Assembly (NCBI GenBank): GCA_035468985.1
Contig: DATISF010000031.1
Span: 22,449-86,448, forward strand
DNA from: DASVHS01 sp035468985
GTDB lineage: Bacteria > Acidobacteriota > Thermoanaerobaculia > Gp7-AA8
Direction of reading: 5' to 3'
DNA length: 64,000 nucleotides
Under the pieces are notes generated by a model. That model was given only the letters and a program-made list of their open reading frames with translations. It was not told where the DNA came from and ran no database searches. How positions within the stretch are numbered: the stretch's first letter is position 1; each line of letters begins with the position of its first letter. The translations under genes and the position numbers were made by a program. This document shows positions 1-9,141 of the stretch, piece by piece.

Positions 1-1017
1 CCGGTTCGTGAGAAATGCGTCTCCGTGTGTGAACCGGCTCTCCACGCTCGTCAGATCGATCGATGCGATGGCCTGTTCTTTTGAAAGGCCTTTGGCGCGC
101 GCGGACTTCATCTGCGCCATGACCGTCTGGAACGTGTCGACGAGCAGATCGACATACGCGGAGTCGTGTTGCACGGGGCCGTGACCCGGCACGAGCGTTT
201 TGAACCCCAGCGCCTTGATCTTCTCGATCACGCCCGCATAGTCCTGCGCGTACGGGCTCGGCATGAGTGGGACGGGTGCTGTGACGACGTCTCCGGTCGC
301 GACGATCTTCTCCTGGGGAAGCCACATGACGATGTCGCCCGCGGTGTGCGAGTTTCCGAGATGCAGGAACTGAATTTCCCTCCCGCCGAGGTAAAGGACC
401 ATGCCATCGGTGAACGTGGCGTTCGGGATCACGTAACGGGTGCGATTGTTCTCGCGATCGAGTTGTTCCGTGATGCTCGATCCTTTTTCCAGCCACGCTC
501 GTTCCTCCGGGATCAGCGGCCGGCCTTTCAGGTCCTTTCCCTGACCGAGAGCGGCATCGAGAGCCTTTCGAATATTGGGAACCATCGTGACGCGCCGCTT
601 CAGCCATTTGTCCTGCGTCGTGGCGATGAAATCGCGCGCGAAGGGATGACTCACGATGGCAACACGCGGAAACGCGGCTTGAATGGCCTGCAGGCCGCGC
701 ATGTGATCGCCGTGCCAGTGGCTGATGATGACGTGAGTGATCGGCCGCTCCGTGAGCGACCGAACCTTTGCGACGATCGACTCGCCCATCAGTGGAGATC
801 CACCGGCATCGAAGACGACGACGCCCTCGTCGGTGATGACGAAGACGGAATTGCCTTCCTGCGGCAGTTCGAACGGATCCTGGCGAATGCCGGCCCAGAC
901 TCCCGGCGCCAACTGCTGCCACTCGTATTCGAAGGGGTTCGCCGCGGCCGTGCCGCTTGCAAAGACCTGCAGGAGGGCCAAAGACACGAGGACCAGTCGA
1001 ACCGTTCTCATCGGCAT
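1..1017 (-). CDS. MBL-fold metallo-hydrolase, secreted, 3' end cut by window edge
   Basis: The minus strand is open from ATG at 1017 (alternative in-frame ATG at 1011) to base 1, 339 codons without a stop, so the C-terminus lies outside the window. The N-terminus is a signal peptide (MRTVRLVLVSLALLQVFA). About 95 residues in is the zinc motif HWHGDH, preceded by the usual hydrophobic strand ending in ITHVIISH; later LGNSHTAGDI and VPGHGP supply further metal ligands. This is the metallo-beta-lactamase superfamily, acting outside the cytoplasm. The spacing resembles B3-like or generic quinoprotein-relay type hydrolases, but the substrate cannot be inferred. It is followed on the same strand by no gene in view, and the serpin gene lies upstream, 70 bp away, on the same strand. 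Confidence 0.9.
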   Translation of the reverse strand, partial: MPMRTVRLVLVSLALLQVFASGTAAANPFEYEWQQLAPGVWAGIRQDPFELPQEGNSVFVITDEGVVVFDAGGSPLMGESIVAKVRSLTERPITHVIISHWHGDHMRGLQAIQAAFPRVAIVSHPFARDFIATTQDKWLKRRVTMVPNIRKALDAALGQGKDLKGRPLIPEERAWLEKGSSITEQLDRENNRTRYVIPNATFTDGMVLYLGGREIQFLHLGNSHTAGDIVMWLPQEKIVATGDVVTAPVPLMPSPYAQDYAGVIEKIKALGFKTLVPGHGPVQHDSAYVDLLVDTFQTVMAQMKSARAKGLSKEQAIASIDLTSVESRFTHGDAFLTNR

Positions 1018-1086
1018 GCACGATAGATCGGAGTGAACACCGCCACTATCACGCGATTGCGCGGCGAACGAGGTTTCTGCCGGTTT

Positions 1087-2274
1087 CTACGGCTGAACGA
1101 GGCGCCCGATGAACAAGACGCTCTTCGTGTCGGTTCGCCGAATCAGGTAAAGGAACGGGTGATCGGCATTGAAGATCTCCGGCTTCGGTTGCTTCATTGG
1201 AGGTGCGGCTGTCGCCCGCATGATCACTGCCGTCGCAGCCGCGGCCTCGGTTCCTTCCTCGGCGACATCGATCCGCGCCTGATGAATGACATCGGAGATG
1301 AGCAGCGGTTCCTTGGCGATGCCGGAGAAGTCGGCCTTCGCCGAGAAGGCCTCGTGAATCCCCATCGCTCGGAGAGACTGGCTCAATTGAATGGAGAGAT
1401 CGGTTTTGAAGCGAGGAAAGGTCACCGCGACGAGCGCCGGCTTCAGTTCCGCTTCCCATTGAGCCAGTTGTTCAACGGTCAATTCCTTCTCGAGCTTCGA
1501 GAGGCCGTCGGCGGCATCCGGCAGGACGACGAGCATCGAGAGCTCCGATCCGAGATACGGAAGTTCGAGGATTCGCACGGAGCCTGATCGCGCGTAGTTG
1601 AAGTCGTCCTGCGTCGACATCATGGCCGCTTTTCTCTCGCCGGCGGGCGTATGAAAGCGTCCGTTTGGGTTCGTGCCACGAGGCGGAAACTCGGACAGCC
1701 ATTTGGCCTTCATGTAGATGGCATTCGTCAGGACCAGTCGCGTCGAGGGAGCCAGCATTCCGGAGCCGATCAGCTCGGGGATCTTCTGGCGCGTGGCCTC
1801 GCTGATCCAGGCGTTGATGCGCTGCCGCGCCGGCTCGGGCCGAGCGAAGTCGACCGTCTCGAGCTTCGCCCCGAAGTCCCTGCGGGCGAACGCCAGGTAC
1901 TCCGGATGGAGCTCGACGCCCTTCGCCGCCCAAAGTGCATTGGCCGTCATCAGTGTGACATCGGGCCGCTTGCGACCGATGTCGTCCTGGACAGCCTTCC
2001 ATGCGGCAGTCAGCCGTGCCCCGGTGAAGGGGAAATGCAATGCCTTCTCGATCTCAGAAGCCGTCGTGCCGCGAGCGCCGGCATCGGTCAACGCCATCGC
2101 CGCCGAGATGCTGTATGGCGAGAAGAAAACATTCCCCCGGCTGCTGCCTGCCTGAAGGCGGTACAACTCGACAGCGAACGTGGTGTTCCCGCGAATGAGA
2201 CTGGCGGAATCGGGAGAGGCTGCGACGTTCACCGCGAACAAGACGGCGGTCACTGCGCACAACAACGTCTTCAT
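1087..2274 (-). CDS. Serpin-family serine protease inhibitor, secreted
   Basis: 395 residues, the normal serpin length, with an N-terminal signal peptide of about 19-20 residues (MKTLLCAVTAVLFAVNVAAS). Family landmarks are NVFFSPYSISAAMALTDAGA near 48-67, NAIYMKAKW near 184-192, and the C-terminal signature DHPFLYLIRR near 371-380. The hinge EEGTEAAAAT at 339-348 matches the small-residue consensus of inhibitory serpins that insert their loop. Counting 17 residues from the first hinge Glu puts P1-P1' at T355-A356, with R353 as P3. Such a site fits an elastase- or subtilisin-like target rather than a trypsin-like one. It probably protects the envelope or neutralises foreign proteases. Same strand as the MBL hydrolase downstream and the secreted repeat protein upstream. 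Confidence 0.93.
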   Translation of the reverse strand: MKTLLCAVTAVLFAVNVAASPDSASLIRGNTTFAVELYRLQAGSSRGNVFFSPYSISAAMALTDAGARGTTASEIEKALHFPFTGARLTAAWKAVQDDIGRKRPDVTLMTANALWAAKGVELHPEYLAFARRDFGAKLETVDFARPEPARQRINAWISEATRQKIPELIGSGMLAPSTRLVLTNAIYMKAKWLSEFPPRGTNPNGRFHTPAGERKAAMMSTQDDFNYARSGSVRILELPYLGSELSMLVVLPDAADGLSKLEKELTVEQLAQWEAELKPALVAVTFPRFKTDLSIQLSQSLRAMGIHEAFSAKADFSGIAKEPLLISDVIHQARIDVAEEGTEAAAATAVIMRATAAPPMKQPKPEIFNADHPFLYLIRRTDTKSVLFIGRLVQP

Positions 2275-2300
2275 GCGCAGAGCATACGACGGACCGGCTC

Positions 2301-4784
2301 TCAGTCCACCCGCAGCAGCGAGTCGCCCGTCCCGTTATCGATCGTCGACACGTACGGGATGGCGCTCCCGCTGCCGGAGATGACGGTGAATTCGAGCGTC
2401 GCGTTGTGGAAATCGTTGTCGGGGGCGGATGTCCCGAAGATGTCGCGGACGCTCTGCTGCAACCATTGATTCGGCACCAGCGTGTAATCGCGCGATGCCG
2501 CGACGATCGCCGACGCCAGCGCGCCGGGAACGATGTACTCCAGCGACACGCGAACGGTCGTTTGCGCGCCCGAGGTTTCCACGAGTCCGAAGTTCGTGCG
2601 GAACGTCGCCGGCGTCTTCGCCAGAACCGCGCTCGTCTTCGCATCCTCGACCGCGGTGATCAGCCGCCGCTCTCCGCTGTGCAGTGCGAACGCGGGAGCG
2701 AGGCTGGGCGCTGCCGATCCGAAGGAGCCGAGGACATTCGCCTTCGTCGAGTACGTGCGGCTGGTCATGACGGTCGAACCGCCGGCGGGCAGGAACATCA
2801 GGAATCCCGCGGTGTCGTTCGTCACTCCGAAGAACGTCGTCACCACATCGGAGGAGACGAACGTCTGGCCCTGCTCGATCGAGATGCTCTTGTCGCTCAC
2901 CGTGCCGTCGCGGTTGTAGAAACGAAGCGTCCCGGTGGCCTTCGACGAGCCCGTGTTCATGATCGCGATGTCCGTGCGGAAATAGGTGTCGGCCGCTCCG
3001 TGCAGAACGCCGGCCACCGGAACGATCCAGATGCCGGAGCTCTGCACCCCGTAGTACCGCTGCCAGTCGGCGACCACCCAGGTGTCGCCGCCGTTGTCGA
3101 CCGGCGTCGCGTAGCCCGTGAACGATCCACTGCCTCCGTCGTGAGAGAGGTCTGCGGAAACCGCACCATTGGGCACGATGCCGCCGAGGGCGCGCAATGC
3201 CCACGAACCGAGCGCCTCGGTCCGCTGTGAGAGAACGTTCCCGGCCGCATCGAAGAAACGGATGGCGATCGATACGCTTCCGCCTGACGCCTCCTGAAGG
3301 TAGAGATTCGTATGTGCGCCCGCGTCGGCGCGGAGTCCCGTGAGATACATCCGCCCGCCCGCCGCGATCGCGCGGTCCGAGCGAAGGGGAGGGATCCCGG
3401 TGCCGTACGTTCCACCGGCATTGCTGGCGTTGAAGACCGAGGCCGCGGCGATGAGCTGGTCGACGTTCGAGAAACGCAGTTGCAGCGTGCCGAGGTGGCC
3501 GGCCCCGCCCGAGAATCCTTCGCCGAACGAGCTGGTGACGTCGGCGAAGCGAACAGCCTGCGACGGCAGGAGCTTGGCGATGGTGGAGGAAAACGTCGGC
3601 GCTCCATCGTTCGGAGCGAAGAAGAGCCGCAGATTCGACAGCGTCCTCTGCGATTCGCGATTGCGGAGCGAGAGATCCGACACGAAGTGGCCGACGCTTC
3701 CGAGAACGTTTCCCATCCCTGGCATCAGCAGTGCGATCTCGCCGGGGTTCAGCGCAGGAATCGAGGCGGGCGTCGCGGACAGCGAGATTGTGTCGGCGAC
3801 CGAGATCGTCACCGACGTCGTCGAGCCGCCGCTGTCGAGAGCCGACAAACCGGCCGGCGTGTTCGCATAAACGAATGACAGCGTCCCCACCTCGGTGCCG
3901 AGAGGATTGAAGCTGTCCGGACGCTGGTCGCGGTTCAAGGCAACTTCGACGTCCGTCGCTCCACGCGCCGGAATGGTCACCAGGCTGGCGTCCAGCGGCT
4001 GCAGCCACGCCACATCCGAGGTGACGGTTCCGGAGACGGCGGCGCTTCCCGAGTTCGCGAATGTCACGATCGCCGGAGCAAACGCCGCATCGGGAGGAGC
4101 GACGATCTCGACATGTCCGGTGCCGGCGCCGACGTCACCGGCGGTCCCGCTCGGGACGAGCGAGGTGAGCGTCACGGTGTAAGTCTGCGAGGCGATCGGG
4201 CAGCATCGCTTCTGCGGCAACGCGAGATCGAACTTGTAGGCCCCGGCCGGCAGCGCCTTGCCGGTGAACGTCACGGACTGCGTCGCGCCGGGCGTGAGGC
4301 TGAGCGATGCCGGCGACAGGTCGAAGATGGGCGAGGAGAGTGAGGCGCTGAATGGCTGCGACCCGCTGTTGGTGAATCCGACCGTCGCGCTCCTGCCGCC
4401 AACGTTCGCCGCCTGGACGATCGCCGGCGCGGTCCCGAGCGCAGTCAGAACCGGTCCCGGTGTGACGGTGAGAGCTGCGGAAGCGGATCCGCCGTCCGGT
4501 GCCGTCAGCGTGACCGTGGCCGTTCCGACGCTCTGGAAGCGCACACGCAGCGACGTGGTGCCGAACGATCTGGTCACCGTTGCCGGAACCGCGAGCACCG
4601 TCGGATCGGAAACACTGACGTCCAGCTTCGTGAACAGAGGAGCATCGGTGCTGATCGGAATCTCCTCGTACGATCCCTCGGGCAACGAGCTCGCGCCGAC
4701 GTTCAGCGTGATGTTCGTCGCCGAGATCAGCGGGGTCGCGCCGAGAACAAGACAGACGAGCGAAAAGAACAAACGGTGTCGCAT
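2301..4784 (-). CDS. Large secreted Ig-like repeat protein of unknown function
   Basis: 827 residues with signal peptide MRHRLFFSLVCLVLGATPLISA. The first 330 residues are beta-rich, Thr/Val/Ala-rich modules resembling bacterial Ig-like or choice-of-anchor domains (for example PASLSLTPGATQSVTFTG and a second module near 210-330). The C-terminal 480 residues contain a different repeated beta domain with phrases such as GRMYLTGLRADAGAHTN and TDIAIMNTGSSKATGTLRFY. No catalytic motif, membrane anchor or sorting signal is evident. It starts 500 bp after an amidohydrolase remnant and ends 26 bp before the serpin start, so serpin and this protein may be co-transcribed. Likely extracellular or outer-surface; the function is not recognised. 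Confidence 0.85.
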   Translation of the reverse strand: MRHRLFFSLVCLVLGATPLISATNITLNVGASSLPEGSYEEIPISTDAPLFTKLDVSVSDPTVLAVPATVTRSFGTTSLRVRFQSVGTATVTLTAPDGGSASAALTVTPGPVLTALGTAPAIVQAANVGGRSATVGFTNSGSQPFSASLSSPIFDLSPASLSLTPGATQSVTFTGKALPAGAYKFDLALPQKRCCPIASQTYTVTLTSLVPSGTAGDVGAGTGHVEIVAPPDAAFAPAIVTFANSGSAAVSGTVTSDVAWLQPLDASLVTIPARGATDVEVALNRDQRPDSFNPLGTEVGTLSFVYANTPAGLSALDSGGSTTSVTISVADTISLSATPASIPALNPGEIALLMPGMGNVLGSVGHFVSDLSLRNRESQRTLSNLRLFFAPNDGAPTFSSTIAKLLPSQAVRFADVTSSFGEGFSGGAGHLGTLQLRFSNVDQLIAAASVFNASNAGGTYGTGIPPLRSDRAIAAGGRMYLTGLRADAGAHTNLYLQEASGGSVSIAIRFFDAAGNVLSQRTEALGSWALRALGGIVPNGAVSADLSHDGGSGSFTGYATPVDNGGDTWVVADWQRYYGVQSSGIWIVPVAGVLHGAADTYFRTDIAIMNTGSSKATGTLRFYNRDGTVSDKSISIEQGQTFVSSDVVTTFFGVTNDTAGFLMFLPAGGSTVMTSRTYSTKANVLGSFGSAAPSLAPAFALHSGERRLITAVEDAKTSAVLAKTPATFRTNFGLVETSGAQTTVRVSLEYIVPGALASAIVAASRDYTLVPNQWLQQSVRDIFGTSAPDNDFHNATLEFTVISGSGSAIPYVSTIDNGTGDSLLRVD

Positions 4785-4977
4785 GGAGGAACGATTGGCT
4801 CCCGATCATCAGGGAGCTAGGAGGGCCGACACATGTGGATGTAACGAGCGCGCCGAGAATCACGTTCCTGTCAACGAGCCGAACCCGGTTTCTCGAGTAT
4901 CCGCGGCGCGCCGCGACGAGTCTCGCCGCGGTATGGCTCGGGATCGGTCCATGATCAGGCTGGCGCCTCGACCGCGG

Positions 4978-5683
4978 ACTTCGTCTCGCGGGCAAGCGAC
5001 CGCTCCGGTCTTTTGTTCTCTACGCGATGCGGGAATGCCGCCCCTCGACATTCTTCGCTCCACACAAATGCCGCGGAAATGCTGGGCTGGCGGGACCGCG
5101 TGGGCGCCATTGAGCCCGGAGATTTGCCGGCATCGTTGCCGTTGCCGGGGATCCGATCGCCGATATCACCGAACTGGAGCGCGTTCGATTCGTGATGAAG
5201 GATGGCCAGGTGGTCAGGAACGACCTTGCATCGCAATCAGCGGGTGCACATGTGGTCGACTTGAAGGCGCCCGCGTCTTTCTCGGATCGAACCAGCACAT
5301 GTCCGATCCGGCCGCAAACCTCACTTCCGACTTCGTTACCTGCTGAACGAGCGTGTCGTATCGCAGGCGAGCCCGGTCATCGGAGCTGGCGCGGGCGGAT
5401 CGAAGGGCCGGAGACATCACGATGCTCGCCTCGAGGATCTTCGTGAGACGGCCGCCATGAGACGTTGGCGTCAGGTCGAAGAAGATCCCTTGTCACGCAT
5501 CAGCTCGAGTTGAGCGTCGGTCACGGCGTTGCCGTGCTCGATGCTGTCCGCGCCCCCGTCAATCGCCGTCTGGATGCTGGTTGCGCTGGTCGCATGGACG
5601 GCAATGGGCGACTGGGCCCAAAGCTGCACGGTGGACAACGCGCGGAAGAGCGATACCGCTGAGAGCGTGAGCAGTTTGCGCAT
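4978..5683 (-). pseudogene. Broken amidohydrolase with inverted C-terminal segment
   Basis: Two oppositely oriented pieces reconstruct one imidazolonepropionase-like amidohydrolase. On the minus strand from 5683, a signal peptide (MRKLLTLSAVSLFR) runs directly into PIAVHATSATSIQTAIDGG and ADSIEHGN, then after a +1 shift IFFDLTPTSHGG and SEVRFAAGSDMCWFDPRKTR (ending near 5271). The expected continuation lies on the plus strand: RGQATAPVFCSLRDAGMPPL from about 4990, then in another frame NAAEMLGWRDRVGAIEPG, then in a third frame FAGIVAVAGDPIADITELE and VRFVMKDGQVVRND to about 5226. The metal-binding HxH half of the protein is missing between the signal peptide and the first piece. Frameshifts, a large deletion and an inversion make it non-functional. 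Confidence 0.8.
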
Positions 5684-5703
5684 TCGAGTCACAACGGATG
5701 GCC

Positions 5704-6639
5704 TCAGCGATGATCGGCGTGTGTATGAGCGCACGCGTAGCTCGCGGCCGATTGCGCTGCCGGTCCAAGAGCAGCAGCGAACAGTACGGCGCCGAACGCA
5801 ACCGCCAGCATCGTGTTCGCTGCGACGTCCGTCCGTCGCGTCTGATCCCCGGCCAGCCGGGCCAGGCGATGGCTGATGAAGGACGACGCCGTCGCCTGCA
5901 ACAGCGATGCGTCTTCGGGTTCGGCGAGTTTTGCGAGCGCGGAGACAAGGTCTTCACCACGGGCGCGCCGGCTGACCGACTCGTCGCATGAAAGCTCGCG
6001 ATACAAGGCCAGCCGAGAACCGGTGATCCAGACGAGCGGATGGAACCAGAGAGCGCAAAGGCTTGCCTCATGAATCAGGCGGATCAGGTTGTCCCGCCTC
6101 TTCGCATGCCTCAGCTCGTGGATGAGGACAGCATTGAGTTCGCGCTCGGTGAGCAATCGGTCAATGCCGTCGGGAAGAGCGATCTGAGGACGCAGAACCC
6201 CGTCCACAGCCGGGCATTTCCGGTTCGCCGCGAACCTCACCGGGACACCATGCATGAAGAAACTCGCCTCGGGCGTGGCCCGGGTCTCGCGCCGGGCGCC
6301 GTTGATTCGCGAGGACAGCCGCGTCAACATCAGGACGGCGCCGAGCGACCACACGACCCAGAGCACCGCAATCGCCGGCGCGCTCAACGGGATGCCATTC
6401 CCCGCGGCGAGGATGATGCTTCGCGGCGTGAACCACGAGAGTTGGGACGGCCAGAACCGGTCGGGGATCAGGCTCAGGGGCAGAATGAAATTGAGCGACG
6501 TTGCGACCCAGATCCAGTATTTGGCGGTCGCCGTACCACGCTGCATCGATGTGAGGAGCCAGGCTGCAAGCCAGACGATGGACGCATACAGCAGATGGAT
6601 CTCGATGGAATGCGAGACGCGAGCGAGTTGCTCATGCAT
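5704..6639 (-). CDS. M56-family (BlaR1-like) membrane metallopeptidase
   Basis: About 311 residues from ATG 6639 (an in-frame ATG at 6654 is less likely). Hydrophobic segments near 15-33, 40-60 and 87-106 are followed by a cytoplasmic zinc protease domain: HELRH at 174-178 and the distal Glu region YRELSCDES near 211-219. A last hydrophobic segment lies near 280-300, and the protein then stops without the usual periplasmic sensor domain of BlaR1/MecR1. ATG 6639 overlaps the BlaI stop by 8 bp, so the two are translationally coupled. In the known family the protease cleaves its BlaI-type partner to derepress genes; what this one senses is not visible. Its 3' end overlaps the amidohydrolase remnant, so the C-terminus may itself have been rearranged. 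Confidence 0.85.
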   Translation of the reverse strand: MHEQLARVSHSIEIHLLYASIVWLAAWLLTSMQRGTATAKYWIWVATSLNFILPLSLIPDRFWPSQLSWFTPRSIILAAGNGIPLSAPAIAVLWVVWSLGAVLMLTRLSSRINGARRETRATPEASFFMHGVPVRFAANRKCPAVDGVLRPQIALPDGIDRLLTERELNAVLIHELRHAKRRDNLIRLIHEASLCALWFHPLVWITGSRLALYRELSCDESVSRRARGEDLVSALAKLAEPEDASLLQATASSFISHRLARLAGDQTRRTDVAANTMLAVAFGAVLFAAALGPAAQSAASYACAHTHADHR

Positions 6640-7030
6640 GCCTTTTCCCTCCACGGCCGCGGCTGTGGTTGCTCGCCGCGGCGCTTTGAAGAGCCTTCAG
6701 GTCTTTCAGCGTGATCGCGCCTGTCTCGAGCAGGTTCGAGACGAGCAGGCGAGGGGATCCGCCGAACAGGTCCAGGAGATCTCGAACCAGCCCCGTTCGG
6801 TACTCGCTTTGGCCGATGGCAGGCTCGAATAGTTGCGCGTTGCCGATCTTCTTCACCTTGCGAAGAGCGCCTTTTTCCTCGAGCCTGTAAACGAGCGTCT
6901 GAACCGTCGTGTACGCAACGCGCTCGTCCTCGGGCAGACTCTCGAGGATCTCGCGGACGGAGCAGGTCCCCAGCTTCCAGCACAGCTCCAGAATTCGTGT
7001 CTCGGCTTTTGAGAGACGTGCTTTCTTCAT
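6632..7030 (-). CDS. BlaI/MecI/CopY-family transcriptional repressor
   Basis: 132 residues. A winged-helix domain occupies residues 5-75 (LSKAETRILELCWKLGTCSV, then VAYTTVQTLVYRLEEKG, the recognition-helix region typical of BlaI), followed by the dimerisation tail with DLLDLFGGSP and LKDLKAL. Dimeric repressor, normally inactivated by proteolysis by the M56 partner encoded immediately downstream with overlapping codons. The 88-bp gap to the divergent secreted-protein gene contains the only A/T-richer stretch nearby (around 7045-7075) and is the likely operator region, but I see no convincing palindrome there. Confidence 0.9.
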   Translation of the reverse strand: MKKARLSKAETRILELCWKLGTCSVREILESLPEDERVAYTTVQTLVYRLEEKGALRKVKKIGNAQLFEPAIGQSEYRTGLVRDLLDLFGGSPRLLVSNLLETGAITLKDLKALQSAAASNHSRGRGGKRHA

Positions 7031-7118
7031 ATCGCCTACGAATCACGGCAATACTACTATCTGTTCCGTAGCAAAGCGCCCAGTCACGAGCATTCGAGGA
7101 TCGCAGTACGATGAACCT

Positions 7119-7682
7119 GTGGTGACGATCGCTCGCTTCTCTCGGGCCTGGAAGACAGTGGTAGCGCTCGTGATCGCCTTCGCGGCGCCCGCGCTCGCCG
7201 GTGTGAAGATCGCCGGAGTCGATTTTGTCCCCAAAGATCTCATCTTCGCAGCGCCGGAGGCGAGGAGTCGCGCCACGGCGGAGGGGTCTCGCCCGAATGA
7301 GTGCAAGTGGGATTTCGTCAGCGAGACCAGAGTCGGGAAGCGTGAAGACCCGCAAGGGAAGGACTGCGTTCGTTACTACTACAAGACCACCGTGACGCTC
7401 GAGCAGACGTGCCCGGCCCCGAATGACAAGAGCACCGGCATCACGAAGCTTTCCGAGCGGATCACGTCGGCCGGTCCCTTCTGTCCTGATGCCTCGGGCA
7501 AGATCGCTCCGCCACATACCGAAGCGCGCGTCCTCAGCAGCGGGACCACGGCCGAGGGCAAGCATCAGGACGTTCTGACACAGCCCGACGGGACCCGAAT
7601 CACGCTCCTCTACGATTCGGCAGTGGTGCAGGTCGTGGCCACCTATCCCGACAGCACCACGGACGTGCTGGCTCTGCCGTGA
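7119..7682 (+). CDS. Small secreted protein of unknown function
   Basis: About 187 residues if started at GTG 7119 (or GTG 7122); no ATG gives a sensible signal peptide. The N-terminus WKTVVALVIAFAAPALAG is a typical Sec signal. The mature part has several cysteines (ECKW, DCVRYYYK, EQTCPAP, GPFCPD) that could pair as disulfides in the periplasm. Not recognised as a known family. It is divergent from the BlaI/M56 pair and so could be a target of that repressor, which is inference from position only. It ends 43 bp before the M24 peptidase gene on the same strand. Confidence 0.6.
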   Translation: MVTIARFSRAWKTVVALVIAFAAPALAGVKIAGVDFVPKDLIFAAPEARSRATAEGSRPNECKWDFVSETRVGKREDPQGKDCVRYYYKTTVTLEQTCPAPNDKSTGITKLSERITSAGPFCPDASGKIAPPHTEARVLSSGTTAEGKHQDVLTQPDGTRITLLYDSAVVQVVATYPDSTTDVLALP

Positions 7683-7725
7683 GCGTGATGATTCAAGCGG
7701 CAGGATGTCCGCGTAGAATCCGTTC

Positions 7726-9012
7726 ATGAATCGTCGTCAATTCATCGGTGCTTCGATCGCCCTCGGCGGTGCCGCCTCGGCGCTTGCGCAGAACGAAAAG
7801 ACCGCCTCACCGCTGCCGCCTTCGATCGAGGCACTCCCGTCGATGCGCGATCAGGTGAGACCGATCACCAACGACGAGCGTCGCGCCCGCATCGAGAAAG
7901 CCAGGCGCTTGATGGCGGAAGAGAAGATCGGCGCTCTCGTGCTGACTCCCGGAACGTCGCTCGCGTACTTCACGAACATCCGCTGGGGCGGCGGCGAGCG
8001 CCTGTTCGCGTGCGTCATTCCCGCGAAGGGCGAGCCGTACTTCGTCTGTCCGGCGTTCGAAGAGGATCGCGCCCGCGAGCAGATCGCCCGCGGCCCGTTC
8101 GGCGGAGGCCGCGCCGACGTGCGCACGTGGCAGGAGGACGAGAGCCCTTACGACCTTCTGGCGCGCGGACTCGCGGACCGCGGCGTCAGCAGCGGATCGA
8201 TCGGCATCGAAGAAACCGCGAAGTTCGTCTGGAGCAGCGGCATCGCCTCGGCCGCGGGTCATGCGCGCATCGTCAGCGGAACACCGATCACCGCCGGTTG
8301 CAGGATGATCAAAGACGCGCACGAGCTGGAGCTGATGCAGCTCGCGTCGGCCGCGACGCTCAAGGTCTACGAAGCGGTCTACCGCGCCCTTCAGCCGGGA
8401 ATGACGCAGGCGCAGGCGTCGGACCTGATCGATCTGGCGTATCGACGCGTCGGATTTCGCGGGGGCGCCAGCGTGCAGACCGGCGAGTTCACGGCGCTGC
8501 CACACGGTTCGACGGCGCCGCAGATCATCGGCGAGGGAACGATCGTCATGGTCGACGACGGCTGCACGGTCGACGGGTATCAGTCGGACATCACGCGCAC
8601 GTTCGTCCTGGGCAAAGCGAGTGACAAGGCGAAGGGCGTCTTCGACATCGTCAAGAAGGCGCAGACCGCGGCGCTGAAAGCGGCAAGGCCGGGCGTGCCG
8701 CTCGAATCCATCGACGCCGCGGCGCGCGGTGTCATCACGGAAGCGGGGTACGGTCCAGGCTTCAAGTCCTTCACGCATCGCGTCGGACACGGCATCGGGA
8801 TGGATGGACACGAATGGCCGTACCTGGTGAAGAACGACATGTTCGGCTGGAAGAAATCGCTCCCCGGTCGCGCGGGAATGACGTTCAGCGACGAGCCCGG
8901 GATCTACATTCGGGGCGAGTTCGGCGTCCGCCTCGAGGATGACATGGTCATCACGGATGACGGCGCGAGGCTTCTCACCCCGCAGTCGGAGTCGCTGGAA
9001 AAGCCGTTCTGA
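7726..9012 (+). CDS. M24-family metallopeptidase (Xaa-Pro aminopeptidase-like), exported
   Basis: 428 residues. The N-terminus MNRRQFIGASIALGGAASAL looks like a twin-arginine signal. The creatinase N-domain spans about 45-180 and the catalytic pita-bread domain about 190-420. The five metal ligands of the family are recognisable: Asp in IVMVDDGC, Asp in YQSDITRTF, His in RVGHGIGMDGHE, Glu in SDEPGIY, and Glu in GVRLEDDMVIT. Such enzymes remove an N-terminal residue preceding proline, using two Mn, Co or Zn ions. Single gene, not obviously in an operon. Confidence 0.93.
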   Translation: MNRRQFIGASIALGGAASALAQNEKTASPLPPSIEALPSMRDQVRPITNDERRARIEKARRLMAEEKIGALVLTPGTSLAYFTNIRWGGGERLFACVIPAKGEPYFVCPAFEEDRAREQIARGPFGGGRADVRTWQEDESPYDLLARGLADRGVSSGSIGIEETAKFVWSSGIASAAGHARIVSGTPITAGCRMIKDAHELELMQLASAATLKVYEAVYRALQPGMTQAQASDLIDLAYRRVGFRGGASVQTGEFTALPHGSTAPQIIGEGTIVMVDDGCTVDGYQSDITRTFVLGKASDKAKGVFDIVKKAQTAALKAARPGVPLESIDAAARGVITEAGYGPGFKSFTHRVGHGIGMDGHEWPYLVKNDMFGWKKSLPGRAGMTFSDEPGIYIRGEFGVRLEDDMVITDDGARLLTPQSESLEKPF

Positions 9013-9141
9013 TGGAGCACCGACTTCAGCCGGTGATCGCCCCCTTGTTCCGCGAAATGCCGGCCTCGGCGTCCAGCTCGTGCTCGCGAGAAGCCCGGGA
9101 ACCTGGTTCGACGGGCTTGCAGCCGTGATCCGTGTTGTCAA

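Noticed and set aside
166..1026. 286-codon plus-strand frame at the left edge
   Set aside because: It is antisense to an MBL-fold gene that runs off the edge with HWHGDH and a signal peptide.
7040..7080. BlaI operator in the divergent gap
   Set aside because: Only 4-bp CTAC/GTAG arms with no further symmetry; not enough to call.
7807..9141. 444-codon minus-strand open frame opposite the M24 peptidase
   Set aside because: Shadow frame; the plus-strand peptidase has all catalytic ligands.
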